A stretch of DNA of 64,000 nt from Sclerotinia nivalis (Eukaryota; Ascomycota; Leotiomycetes; Helotiales; Sclerotiniaceae): NCBI GenBank assembly GCA_029531795.1, contig JAPEIS010000014.1, forward strand, positions 496,001-560,000, written 5' to 3'. Under the pieces are notes generated by a model that saw nothing but the letters and a program-made list of their open reading frames with translations, searched no databases and had not been told where the DNA came from. The position numbers and the translations under genes are program-made. Of the stretch, positions 11,264 through 20,811 are shown piece by piece; the first letter of the stretch is position 1; each line of letters starts with the position of its first letter.

Positions 11264-12923
11264 TCAATACTGACCGCACCAAGCCGTACCAGCAAGTAGG
11301 TTGAAAGGATAATAAACCTATACCTATTATCAGCACCCGAAATAACATTATAGAAACAACAATTGAACTTACACTTGGCAAACCACTCACAAACAGTACA
11401 TCCATACCCCCATCCATATCCACCGTCACATTCCTACAACTCAAAACATCCGTCACGATCAATCCAGGTTCAAATCCCACATTCTTCATCTCAACCGTGT
11501 AATTCTCTGCGGTTGCACCGACATTATTTAATACCATTAGAACCATATGAGTCGAGTCGCCCTTCCGAAATGCTAAATTATGGGGATCGGAGTAAGCGAC
11601 TTGAGTTTGATCGGTAGCATAAGTGGACGATCGTGCAATGGCCAGAGACCGTATAGCATTCAATTGTTTGACCAAAACATACAGTGGGGAGCTAGTATTA
11701 TAGTTTGTAGGCCACAGAGGTTCTCGATCGTAGGGATCAGTAGCGCCATGAAAATGTTGTTCTTGACCTTGATAGATAATCGGTATACCATCTGCGAGCA
11801 TCGTGTATGCGATGATATTCTTAGCAAGTGTCAAATCACTTGTGTAATTTCCGAAGCGCGGCTGATCGTGGTTTTCGGTAAAGGTACCAAGAAGTGTTGT
11901 GTCTTTGCATTGTGTATTTTGGTATTGTATTTGTCCTATCAAATTTTCCGAAGTTGCGGATGTGTTGGAAAAGAATGGTATAAGCTGATAATATGAGGCG
12001 TATGAGAGGAGACCGTCCATGTAGTTCTGGTAATCACACAGATAATCTACATCTCCATCTGCAACTTCGCCCACACAATAGACACCAGCGGCTTCGTTGA
12101 ACAAGGGCCAGAAATCTTTTTCTACATGCCTTACTGTATCCACTCTTAATCCATCGATTGAGTAATTGGCCACTAGAGACTTGATCCAAGTAGTGTGAAA
12201 ATTACGAACGGCTGACTGGGTAGTGTTCAAATCCGGCAATGGATATTTCTCCGTTCCAAGTTGACATAACTCGACATTGGTCTGATTATTATAATCAGTG
12301 ATGAAGCAGACTTCATGAAAGTATTTGCTATCATTGAATGGATTCATGATGCTATAATCGACAGTGTGGGCAGTATTATCAGATCCCATATGGTTTGCTA
12401 CGACATCAACCATCAAGTACTGCCAGAATTAGTCTTTTTCTTCCTAGGTGTTTGATATATGACATTACCATTCCTCGATCATGAAGCGCATTAGCCAACG
12501 CAGTCAAATCCGATGCAGTTCCAAAGTGACTATTTAATCCATATAAATTTTGAGCCGAATACCCATGAAAGCCCCGACTGGGATCAGCGACTTGTTCTAC
12601 AACTGGAGATATCCAGATCGCGGTGAATCCCATCTCCTAATCTCGCATCAGCATCGAAAATAAATTATCAGGAAATCTGTGAACTTCAATGCCCATACCT
12701 GGATATAATCAAGCCTATTAATTATGCCTTGCCATGTCCCTCCACAGTACCCGTAAGTTTGAGATGGGCAATCAGTAGTATTTGAAGCATCGGTCCTTGC
12801 GAATCGATCTGTGAATACTTGATAGATAGAACGGGTTCTCCATTCTTCTGGCGTAGCTGATAGAACGCCATCGAGAGCAGCCAGGCCTACCAGGGCGGTT
12901 AACAATCTTTTGGAGCAAACCAT
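11264..12923 (-). CDS. Secreted alpha-amylase (GH13)
   Basis: Four exons on the minus strand: 12923-12699, 12636-12469, 12419-11373 and 11317-11264, giving about 497 aa, the usual length for fungal TAKA-type amylases. Introns are 62, 49 and 55 bp. The last short exon restores the typical fungal end VYYPFNLLAGTAWCGQY. A signal peptide is evident (MVCSKRLLTALVGLAALDGVLSA). GH13 motifs appear in order: DVVANH, GLRVDTVRH with nucleophile D about 225, VGEV with acid/base E about 249, and FTENHDQPRF with D about 316. It would hydrolyse internal alpha-1,4 bonds of starch or glycogen outside the cell. A TATATAAGG-like box lies about 220 bp upstream near 13146 on this strand. Confidence 0.93.
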
Positions 12924-13676
12924 TTGGAATCTTCCTATCGCGACAATTGAAATGAGCGATAAGAATTATTGTGCTACGAAGAAAATTCAGAACAGTGCAA
13001 TTCTACTAAGAAACTCATAAATCAGCCAATTATTTCAGAGAAAGGACAAAAAGAATTTGTGGTGACAAACTACAAATGTTAAGCATTGACAATCTGATAG
13101 ATCCCGAAGCAAAGTAAAAATCATAAGTACCTAATCTTAGAACCTTATATAGGCAGATTTGTGATTCAGGGCAAAGATAAGTTCTTTAAGAAGGTTACAC
13201 ATTGGAATTTCCCAAATAAGAAGGGTGCAGAAACAAGGTTGAGGATCCTTCAATCTCGTTGCAGATACCTCCATGCTCAAATAGCATAAACGATCGGTCC
13301 GATGAGAAATTTTCATTGCGGATTATTGTAGTATTGAGGTTCAATTGCGAACCATGCAATTGGAAGCAAAATGAAGCACGAGCGAATCAAATTTATGTTT
13401 CGTGTGTTCCAGGTGATATTTAATCATGAATTTGTACCCTAAACCATACTCACTTGCACGCTTAGAGCCCAGAAAACCACTGAAAAATGAAAAATGACAA
13501 AGTAGGAAATTATAATCTGTAGCCAGACACCACTTGTAATTGATTGTCCCAGATGCTGAAGAGTCCTCTCCAAGGAACTCATTCACTAGGAAGTGTTGAT
13601 GCGAATTAAAACTCCTAGCTATCAGGATTCCCTCGTTCATTCTGAGTCATTGCGCGTGTAGATTATTAGTATGTGA
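12924..13676. promoter_or_regulatory. Promoter side of alpha-amylase / 3' flank of NMO gene
   Basis: 753 bp between two minus-strand genes. It contains the TATATAAGG-like box for the amylase near 13146. A 99-codon minus-strand frame (13341-13640) shows no domain and is not called as a gene. Confidence 0.45.
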
Positions 13677-14789
13677 CTAGATAATGCGACGCACAGTACC
13701 TCGAACATGGTGTTCCTTCTTTGTCGACATGATTTCTAATACTCCTTCCGCTGTGTCTTCAACAATCTTCCCAGCAGGCATTACGTTTTTTATTAGTCCA
13801 ACTCCAGTCCCGGAATATGCGACCAATCTACCATCAGCACCCCAAGCCTCATCGCCTTTCGTCAACTCCTCTCTGTATAAGCGAACGTTCTCCTCATCTG
13901 TCATTCCAGCCCTCTCATCCTCATGACCCTTATTGAGTAACGCACGACCGTCGTATTGTGGTGGCCATCCGACTGTTTTCTTCAATCGATCACTTAAGGT
14001 AGACCGTACGGTGCTGACACCTCCATCGGCAGCTCTCACAAGTTCTCTTTGCCAACCTCGAGGAATGCCTGCTTCTTCAGCCGCAAGAAATCTGGTACCC
14101 ATAACTGCTCCTGTCGCGCCTAGACACAACGCAGCAGCAACTCCTCGCCCATCCATGATTCCTCCTGCTGCGAGTAGTGGTATGCCTTTGAGTGCCGGGT
14201 CCCTATCTTCAAGTGCATCCGCAACTTCTGGAAGTAACGAAATAATACTGGCCGATCGAGCTAGTCCATGACCGCCAGCATCGGTTCCTTGGATGACCAG
14301 AACATCAGGATTTGCGATTTCCATAACATCCAATGCCTCTCTGACTGTCCCGACTTGTACCCAGACCGAAACTTTGCCATCACTGATAGATCTGAGTTCT
14401 ACGGCCCATTCTTTCAAATCTTCAATTCTTTTCGGTGCGTAAAGCCATATTGCGGAAGGTTTATGTTTCTTGGTAGCTTCAAGGGCAACATTAATTTTAC
14501 AGCCCCAATTCTGAAAACCAATGCCAATAGGAAGGCGATCAAAGTTTTGAAGACCCGGGATTTGATGGGCGTCAGCTGCGAACAATGAACTTATGATGGT
14601 AAGATTTCGATCCAGCTCTGGCCCGCTATTACCTCCTGTAATAAATCCTATACCTCCCGCCCTACTTACATTTCTCGCGAGAGCAGGGGTGGCAGCTCCC
14701 AACATTGGCGCTGACACGATGAGTGGATACTGAATCCATGGGAAAGTAGTTTGCATATACCGCCTCGCTACGAGCAACGATGATACCAT
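13677..14789 (-). CDS. Nitronate monooxygenase (2-nitropropane dioxygenase family)
   Basis: Single exon, 370 aa; an alternative start at codon 12 (MQTTFPWIQYPL) is possible. The (beta/alpha)8 FMN-dependent family is shown by YPLIVSAPMLG at the N-terminus, ARNVSRAGGIGFI, VIQGTDAGGHG (catalytic-His/phosphate-binding region) and LLAAGGIMDGRGVAAAL with GATGAVMGTRFLA near the end. The enzyme oxidises alkyl nitronates such as propionate 3-nitronate to the carbonyl compound and nitrite. It is divergent from a flavohemoglobin gene 744 bp away, so the two may share regulation in detoxifying nitro compounds and nitric oxide; that link is inference from position. Confidence 0.92.
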   Translation of the reverse strand: MVSSLLVARRYMQTTFPWIQYPLIVSAPMLGAATPALARNVSRAGGIGFITGGNSGPELDRNLTIISSLFAADAHQIPGLQNFDRLPIGIGFQNWGCKINVALEATKKHKPSAIWLYAPKRIEDLKEWAVELRSISDGKVSVWVQVGTVREALDVMEIANPDVLVIQGTDAGGHGLARSASIISLLPEVADALEDRDPALKGIPLLAAGGIMDGRGVAAALCLGATGAVMGTRFLAAEEAGIPRGWQRELVRAADGGVSTVRSTLSDRLKKTVGWPPQYDGRALLNKGHEDERAGMTDEENVRLYREELTKGDEAWGADGRLVAYSGTGVGLIKNVMPAGKIVEDTAEGVLEIMSTKKEHHVRGTVRRII

Positions 14790-15533
14790 GATAGCTGTTG
14801 AGAATTTTGTCGTGTAGGCGCTTGTTGCTTTAGACTTTGGCTCTTGGCAATAATATCAGGGATGATTTGTAGAACTATTTGTCATGAGGTTTTGAAGATG
14901 AGACGATTCAATCACAACTTCCAGCAGCCTCTTAATAAATTGAAAACTAGCAATCTTCAGATATTTTCCTCGGTTCAATCAATATCATCAACTAGATCAA
15001 GAACTCTGATCCAAGAAGCGTATACTTACTACCAGCTCGATTGTTGTTAATGTTCAATTGTGCTTACTAATGTGATTATGGAAGCAGGGAGCGGGGATGT
15101 CGCGGGCCGTAGTTACCCGCAGTTTATTCCGAAACTTTCAACACAATTTTCCGAAGTCTCCCGGCGCATTAACATCTATCTCCCCGGAGATGCTTCAATT
15201 CTTGGTGGATATTGTATATAAAAACCCGGAATATGACATCTTCATGTAAGCAGTATCCCTCACTCGCTCCAAAAACATGCCACTGTTTTTTGATAACCCA
15301 ATAATAATTGAGGTATTTGTATGGTTATAATGCAAAACGAACAAATCAGGTCAGAAATTTTTTTATGGTCAGTCATGACAAGGAAAGCTCTACTGACAGC
15401 AGTCTGCAATGATGATACAATGTCGGATTCATTAATAAAGTACCTGCCCGCTATGTCCAGCCTGTCTGGATGTATGGAATCATCAGTATCGCAACACATA
15501 ACAGCGTCCAACACAAGATAACAAATCTTCAAG
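14790..15533. promoter_or_regulatory. Divergent NMO/flavohemoglobin promoter with GC-rich motifs
   Basis: In AT-rich surroundings, 15091-15190 holds GCGGGGA (15091), TTACCCGC (15113), TTCCGAA, TTTTCCGAAG, GGCGCATTAACATC (15163-15176) and the palindrome CTCCCCGGAG-like near 15180. CGG/CCG triplets are typical half-sites of Zn2Cys6 regulators. A TATATAAAA box at about 15215 would serve flavohemoglobin. Related motifs recur upstream of the MFS gene at 17189-17256. Confidence 0.5.
15321..15521 (+). other. Possible upstream ORF in the flavohemoglobin leader
   Basis: 66-codon frame (MVIMQNEQIRSEIFLW...) between the TATA box (about 15215) and the flavohemoglobin ATG at 15534, ending 12 nt before it. 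It would lie in the 5' leader unless a leader intron (a GTAAGC donor lies near 15245) removes it. It may simply be chance. Confidence 0.3.
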
Positions 15534-16772
15534 ATGTCACTCACACCTCAGCAAATTGACATTATCAAGGCCACAGTACCTGTTGTCCAAGAGCATGGCA
15601 CTAGCATCACTACCACCTTCTACAAAAATGTACTCGCTGCCAATCCAGCTCTGAATAATATCTTCAACCAAACGAACCAAAAGAATGGAGCCCAACCACG
15701 TGCCCTGGCAGGTGCTCTTGCTGCTTATGCAGCGAATATCGATAATCTCGCTGTGCTTTCGGATGCAGTGGAAAGGATATGTCAAAAACATGCCTCATTA
15801 TTCATCCGACCGGAACACTATCCCATCGTTGGAAAATACCTCTTAGAAGCAATGGGCGAAGTACTTGGTGCAGCATTAACGCCAGAAATCCTAGACGCAT
15901 GGACAGCAGCCTATGAACAATTGGCCAATATCATGATTAATAGAGAAGCGAAATTGTATCAAGAAGCTGGAGAATGGAAAGAATGGAGAGACTTCAGGAT
16001 CGCCAAGAAAGTCAAGGAATCCAGTATTATCACCTCTTTCTACCTAGAACCCGTGGATGGAAAACATCTTCCTCTTTTCAAACCTGGCCAGTATATCTCG
16101 GTTCAGATCCAAATACCACAGTTTGGATACATGCAGTCCAGACAATACTCATTGAGCGATCGTCCAAATGGGAATTACTACCGCATTAGTGTAAAGCGCG
16201 ACGATGCACTTGTCTTACCGAAACTCAACACATCAGTTGAAGCAGGTGTGATTTCGAATGCACTTCACGACACGAAACACGAGGGCGATATAATACAAGT
16301 TTCTCCACCACAGGGTGAATTCTTCCTCGATCTACACCAGAACACCGATTCTCCTGTAGTTTTGATATCCGCTGGGGTCGGCGTTACACCCATGGTCTCG
16401 ATAATCAACACGCTAGTAGAAACAGGAAGCACCAGACCAATATCATATGTCCACGCAGCACGCAGCAAGGAAGTCGACGCATTCCATGGACATGTTCAGG
16501 ATATTGCGACATCGCACTCGAACATCAAATCTTGGGTTTTCGTCAAGAATCTACCAGCTGATGATTATGGACACCCGATTAGTGATCTTGCCGGACGAAT
16601 GGATTTATCGAAAGTTAAGGATGATGCGTTGCATCTGGATGATTCTTCGACGACGTACTTTATTTGTGGACCAGGGGGTTTTATGAATGATATGAGTAAG
16701 ACTTTACAAGCGTTTGGTGTTAGTGAAGAGCGGATTAAGTTGGAGGTTTTTGGGACGGGAGAGGCTCAATGA
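15534..16772 (+). CDS. Flavohemoglobin (nitric oxide dioxygenase)
   Basis: Single exon, 412 aa, the normal length for the family. Globin domain about 1-140: TFYKN (B10 Tyr), NQKNGAQPRAL (E7 Gln), CQKHASL (proximal His) and EHYPIVGKYLL. FAD-binding region: RQYSLSDRPNGNYYRISVKR. NAD(P)H domain: ISAGVGVTPMVSI and the C-terminal CGPGGFMNDM. The enzyme converts NO with O2 and NAD(P)H to nitrate and protects fungi from nitrosative stress, including host NO. There is no signal peptide or presequence, so it is cytosolic. The Kozak context AAGATGTC at 15534 and the conserved SLTPQQIDIIKATVPV start support the chosen ATG. Neighbours are nitronate monooxygenase (divergent) and an MFS transporter. Confidence 0.96.
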   Translation: MSLTPQQIDIIKATVPVVQEHGTSITTTFYKNVLAANPALNNIFNQTNQKNGAQPRALAGALAAYAANIDNLAVLSDAVERICQKHASLFIRPEHYPIVGKYLLEAMGEVLGAALTPEILDAWTAAYEQLANIMINREAKLYQEAGEWKEWRDFRIAKKVKESSIITSFYLEPVDGKHLPLFKPGQYISVQIQIPQFGYMQSRQYSLSDRPNGNYYRISVKRDDALVLPKLNTSVEAGVISNALHDTKHEGDIIQVSPPQGEFFLDLHQNTDSPVVLISAGVGVTPMVSIINTLVETGSTRPISYVHAARSKEVDAFHGHVQDIATSHSNIKSWVFVKNLPADDYGHPISDLAGRMDLSKVKDDALHLDDSSTTYFICGPGGFMNDMSKTLQAFGVSEERIKLEVFGTGEAQ

Positions 16773-17462
16773 GTGGCAATAATTCAAAGTCTGATACGGC
16801 ACAGGCAGTGAGAAATGTAAATAGAAGACAGATAGAAGTTTAAACTCCACTAAAATTACACATGATACCACCAACCATCCATACCATCAATTAACAACAC
16901 AGAGCTTCTAATTTAACCATAAATGTGTTCTATTCCTAATCTATTGCACTAATCCACAGAGGTACCAGATCCGTAGAGCAATATATAGTAAATAGAAATC
17001 TTCACCAATTGTCTTCCTTCATGCACAAATTTAGTAAAACCTACAAGACACACAAATTCAACCTCTACTCGACTAAATAGATATCCCCTATTCTAAATCA
17101 CAAACCTCAACATCAACACCGAGAGCCGCAAACACAAAACCGTTGAAAAACAGTACAAATACATCTGTGGCGTCATGTAGATATGGATGCGGGGAGTAAG
17201 CTGCGTGTTACCGCTCCCCTAACTCCCCGCAATACCCGGAGGGGCGCATCAACCTCACGCAGTTGTGTAAGCGCACTTGTAATAATCACTGGAATTCTAG
17301 ATTTGTTAATGGGAGATCATTATTTAGAGATGGCTGAGTTATGGGTCAATTGATGGAGTATATAAGAATGTCTTGAGTAGCAATTATGGATGGAAAAGGA
17401 TAACAATATCAATGAGGTGCCTGAATTCTGCTACTTATAACTATACATCAAATACCAGAACA
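16773..17462. promoter_or_regulatory. MFS transporter promoter with inverted GCGGGGA motifs
   Basis: GCGGGGA at 17189-17195 and its inverse TCCCCGC at 17224-17230 flank TTACCGCTCCCC. GGCGCATCAACCTC at 17243-17256 matches 12 of 14 bases of 15163-15176 in the NMO/flavohemoglobin promoter. A TATATAAG box lies near 17359. This suggests a common regulator, possibly the Zn2Cys6 protein encoded just downstream. Confidence 0.5.
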
Positions 17463-18767
17463 ATGAACGATCTCGAAAAACAAACACAGGATTCGGAGTC
17501 CTCAAATGCCAGCACCGAAATTGTAGCAAACTCCTTAAAACTCAAAACGACCGAGACAATCACCCCCGGACCTCCTCCAGACGGCGGAACAACAGCCTGG
17601 CTCCACGTCCTCCTTACCCATCTCATCTTCTTCAACAGCTGGGGCTTCGCAAACAGCTTTGGGATTTTCCAACAATACTATACCACCTCCCTGAACCATC
17701 CGGAATCCGATATCGCATGGATAGGAAGTGTTCAAGTATTCCTCCTATTCTTCGTTGGTGTGATAGGAGGTCGTGCATCTGATGCTGGATATTTCCATTT
17801 TGTTTTTAGAGTTGGGGTTTTCTTGCAATTGTTGGGTGTTTTTATGACGTCTTTATGTGAGAGTTATTGGCAGGTTTTTCTTGCTCATGCGGTATGCGTG
17901 GGCTTGGGGAATGGATTGACGTTTTGTCCTGCTTTGTCGGTTTTGTCGACTTATTTCGCGAGGAATAGAGCACTAGCTGTTGGGATTGCTGCTGCGGGTG
18001 CCGCGAGTGGAGGGTTGGTCTATCCGATTGCTGTACATATTTTGTTGGGGGAAGTTGGATTTCCGTGGACGTTAAGGATTGTGGGTTTTATCATGTTGGC
18101 TGCTCATATTCCCTCGATTTACTTCTTCAAGCCTAGATTACCTCCATATAAAGCTGGAGCTTTGGTGGAATGGGCCGCTTTCAAAGAACCAGCATATTCT
18201 TTCTTTACCCTGTCCATGTTCTTCAATTTTTGGGGATTGTATTTCGCTTTCTTCTATCTTGGAACATTCGCGCGCGACCGCTTGGGCGCCACAAGTCAGA
18301 CTTCCGTTAATCTCTTGATGGTCCTGAATGGAGTTGGAATATTCGGTCGAATTATCCCCAACCTCATCGGAGATCGTATTACGGGACCTTTCAACATCCT
18401 CATCCCGTTCAGTTTCGGAGCATGCATTTTAGTCTATTGCTGGGCGGCTGTTGAAACAATAGCTGGTATGTATGTATTTGCCATCATATATGGATTTATT
18501 GCTGCTACCTTACAGTCTCTTTTCCCGGCAACAGCTACAACTTTGACGACAGATTCCAAGAAGACGGGAGTGAGGTTAGGCATGATCTTGAGTGTTGTTA
18601 GCTTTGCATGCTTGACGGGACCCCCTATAGCTGGTGCATTAATTCAGGTCGGAGGGGGAAGTTATATCTATGCACAGGTATTTGCGGCCACGTCAATCGT
18701 AGTTGGAGCGCTATGCCTTGTGGCATCGAGAGTCTCGAAGGCTGGATGGAAGTGGACGAAAGTATAA
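17463..18767 (+). CDS. MFS transporter, monocarboxylate-transporter (MCT)-like
   Basis: About 434 aa from ATG 17463 (MNDLEKQTQ). An in-frame ATG at 17373 is less likely because it starts only about 13 bp downstream of the TATA box. The protein has a polar N-terminus, the fungal MCT-like hallmark PPDGGTTAWLHVL before helix 1, and about 12 membrane segments, for example FCPALSVLSTYFARNRALAVGIA after helix 4 and VNLLMVLNGVGIFGRIIPNLIGDR at the start of the second half. It probably moves a monocarboxylate or similar small organic anion across the plasma membrane; the substrate cannot be read from sequence. It lies between flavohemoglobin and a Zn2Cys6 regulator and shares promoter motifs with the former. 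Confidence 0.88.
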   Translation: MNDLEKQTQDSESSNASTEIVANSLKLKTTETITPGPPPDGGTTAWLHVLLTHLIFFNSWGFANSFGIFQQYYTTSLNHPESDIAWIGSVQVFLLFFVGVIGGRASDAGYFHFVFRVGVFLQLLGVFMTSLCESYWQVFLAHAVCVGLGNGLTFCPALSVLSTYFARNRALAVGIAAAGAASGGLVYPIAVHILLGEVGFPWTLRIVGFIMLAAHIPSIYFFKPRLPPYKAGALVEWAAFKEPAYSFFTLSMFFNFWGLYFAFFYLGTFARDRLGATSQTSVNLLMVLNGVGIFGRIIPNLIGDRITGPFNILIPFSFGACILVYCWAAVETIAGMYVFAIIYGFIAATLQSLFPATATTLTTDSKKTGVRLGMILSVVSFACLTGPPIAGALIQVGGGSYIYAQVFAATSIVVGALCLVASRVSKAGWKWTKV

Positions 18768-19167
18768 ATTGAGATGGCAAGATTTACCATCCAACGACAA
18801 GTAAATGGAGGTCCATTACAGATTACGAGGACTGAGAACGGATTTGGAATAATTGGAACTAGGATAGCAGTCCACAAACCTCAAAAGTAGACATAATAAC
18901 ACCTTTGGTTTGATCGGGTCGATTGAAGCCAGTCCTTACTCAGCTCGTGACAAGCGGTGGAGAAGTGAGGTGAAGAAGAGGCGCCGAACTTGGTGGCCAC
19001 CGAGAATTAGCCATGTGCTCCGCAACTATATTACGTAATGGGAATTCTTTCCCCATCAAACGGTGGAGCTAGAGCATTAAAACGTGATCAATCGAGATGT
19101 AAACATCCGTCCTCTTACATCTAACTCAATCATCCGCTTTACATTAAAAAAACGCCTTTTAGTTCTC
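18768..19167. promoter_or_regulatory. Upstream region of Zn2Cys6 gene
   Basis: 400 bp with GGCGCCGAAC and the palindrome GTGGCCAC near 18980-19000, plus CTCCGCAAC further down. No definite TATA box. Confidence 0.35.
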
Positions 19168-20811
19168 ATGGCCGACTCAGAACCATTGAAACGGAAACGC
19201 GCCCGAATAGCCTGTGAACCCTGTCGCGACCGCAAAAGAAAATGTGATGGCGGTCAACCATGTGATTCTTGTCTTCGATTCCAATACGAGTGTCAATATA
19301 ACAGTTATTCTGGGCCAAGCAAGAAAGCTAGACATGGCAACGAAAAATCGCCCTTTCCAGCTCTAGCGCAACCGGAATATTTGCCTCCTCCTTCATTAGA
19401 AGCAAATTCTGGTGCAACTTTTGCGAGACAATTAGCGATGAAAATTGATCCTAACAATGCGCCAAGATTGCATTTATTCTCTTGGAATATTGGGGAAAGG
19501 TCCCCTACTGCTGGTTCCGAGAGGCCTGTGGCATTATCCATAGAAGATGTATTGAAATTTGACATCGTCGATGAGTTATCTTCGTTTTATTTTGAAAAAG
19601 TCGACATTTGTTACAATTTCATTGATCGTGCGAGATTTTTTCAGCGATGGAGGGTACGACAACTTGTCATGAACGATAAGAAGGCATTTGATGCGATTCT
19701 ATTTGGAGTCACAGCACTTGGCAGTCTCTTTTCCAACCGAGTCGCACCTTTGTTAGAATTGCAGCTTGTTGAATCCGCGCGGTCAATTCTCGATGAATAT
19801 TCCGGAGATGCACCAACTACAGAAATAATCACGGGACAACTTCTAAGAGTTATTTATTTGAGAATTACAGCATCACCTCATGTCACGTGGATGTCTAGTT
19901 GTACTTTGATGCATATGATTGAAGCGGCAGGACTCCATTTCCCACCAACGACGGATGACCCTTCAGCACAACCAACAGTGGACTTTAATTCAGAGCTACG
20001 ATGGAGGTTATTAGGCGTAGCACAGCATCTTAATACATGGATATCCTTCGATCTCGGCCGATCTAGGGTAGTGCTCCAAGGAGGTGTCCCATCAGTTTTA
20101 CCCTATATAAAGCACCAAGACTCAACGAAAGAGCTTCTTAGCCTGTTGCCTATGTCCGAAGCTTTAGATCCGAGTAATCAACAAAACGCGTCAAACCTCG
20201 AGTCTGCATTTCTACAAGTCCTAGACAGCAGTCATATACAACCACCATCGGTAATGGCCCAATGCAATCTCATGCTTTGCATCTACCGTCGTCTTCGAGC
20301 TCTAAATTGGACTATTTCTCCAGACCTTCTAGACCGAGCACTAGCATTGATGAGTAAGGGATTACGATGTGCAAGAGACATGTGCCTGACGAGCTGTCCC
20401 TGGCACCACATGGCAAATGTACCATTTCAAATCATCTGCACACTCCTCGCCATCGACAACCGAAGTTCATTATCAAGACTTGGAGATGCAATTAAAACTC
20501 TCGGCGAAGTGGCAGCTGCATACGATACGAGTGTCATGAGGGAAGCATACAAAACTGCTAGATTACTAGTTTTACTCTATCAAAAACGGAAAGAGGATGA
20601 TGCGAAGATGCTGAGCGAAATATTTCAGGCTGATCCTTTGCTTTCTGTTGATCCCACAATGAATAAAACCAATGGCGAAGGACGTCATGATATTATTTAT
20701 AATGATCCCTGGCTTGAATCACTAATTGCGGATATGCCTGGACTAGAGGATATTGAAGCACAATTTTCAGTGCCAAACACGCCGTGGTCATTCCAAGGAT
20801 CAAATGTTTGA
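19168..20811 (+). CDS. Zn2Cys6 transcription factor
   Basis: About 547 aa from ATG 19168 (MADSEPLKRKR). An in-frame ATG at 19084 would add 28 residues and looks like leader. The zinc cluster is complete: CEPCRDRKRKC, DGGQPCDSC and RFQYEC (C-x2-C-x6-C-x5-C-x2-C-x7-C spacing), preceded by the basic KRKRARIA. A fungal-type middle region follows, with LRWRLLGVAQHLNTWISFDLGR and an aromatic/helical pattern as in the fungal-specific regulatory domain. It is a nuclear DNA-binding regulator expected to recognise CGG half-sites. Its position next to the MFS gene, and the CGG-rich motifs in the neighbouring promoters, make it a candidate regulator of the NMO-flavohemoglobin-MFS group; this is inference. 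Confidence 0.9.
   Translation: MADSEPLKRKRARIACEPCRDRKRKCDGGQPCDSCLRFQYECQYNSYSGPSKKARHGNEKSPFPALAQPEYLPPPSLEANSGATFARQLAMKIDPNNAPRLHLFSWNIGERSPTAGSERPVALSIEDVLKFDIVDELSSFYFEKVDICYNFIDRARFFQRWRVRQLVMNDKKAFDAILFGVTALGSLFSNRVAPLLELQLVESARSILDEYSGDAPTTEIITGQLLRVIYLRITASPHVTWMSSCTLMHMIEAAGLHFPPTTDDPSAQPTVDFNSELRWRLLGVAQHLNTWISFDLGRSRVVLQGGVPSVLPYIKHQDSTKELLSLLPMSEALDPSNQQNASNLESAFLQVLDSSHIQPPSVMAQCNLMLCIYRRLRALNWTISPDLLDRALALMSKGLRCARDMCLTSCPWHHMANVPFQIICTLLAIDNRSSLSRLGDAIKTLGEVAAAYDTSVMREAYKTARLLVLLYQKRKEDDAKMLSEIFQADPLLSVDPTMNKTNGEGRHDIIYNDPWLESLIADMPGLEDIEAQFSVPNTPWSFQGSNV

Noticed and set aside
13341..13640. 99-codon minus-strand ORF between amylase and NMO
   Set aside because: No domain, no start context, no splice continuation.
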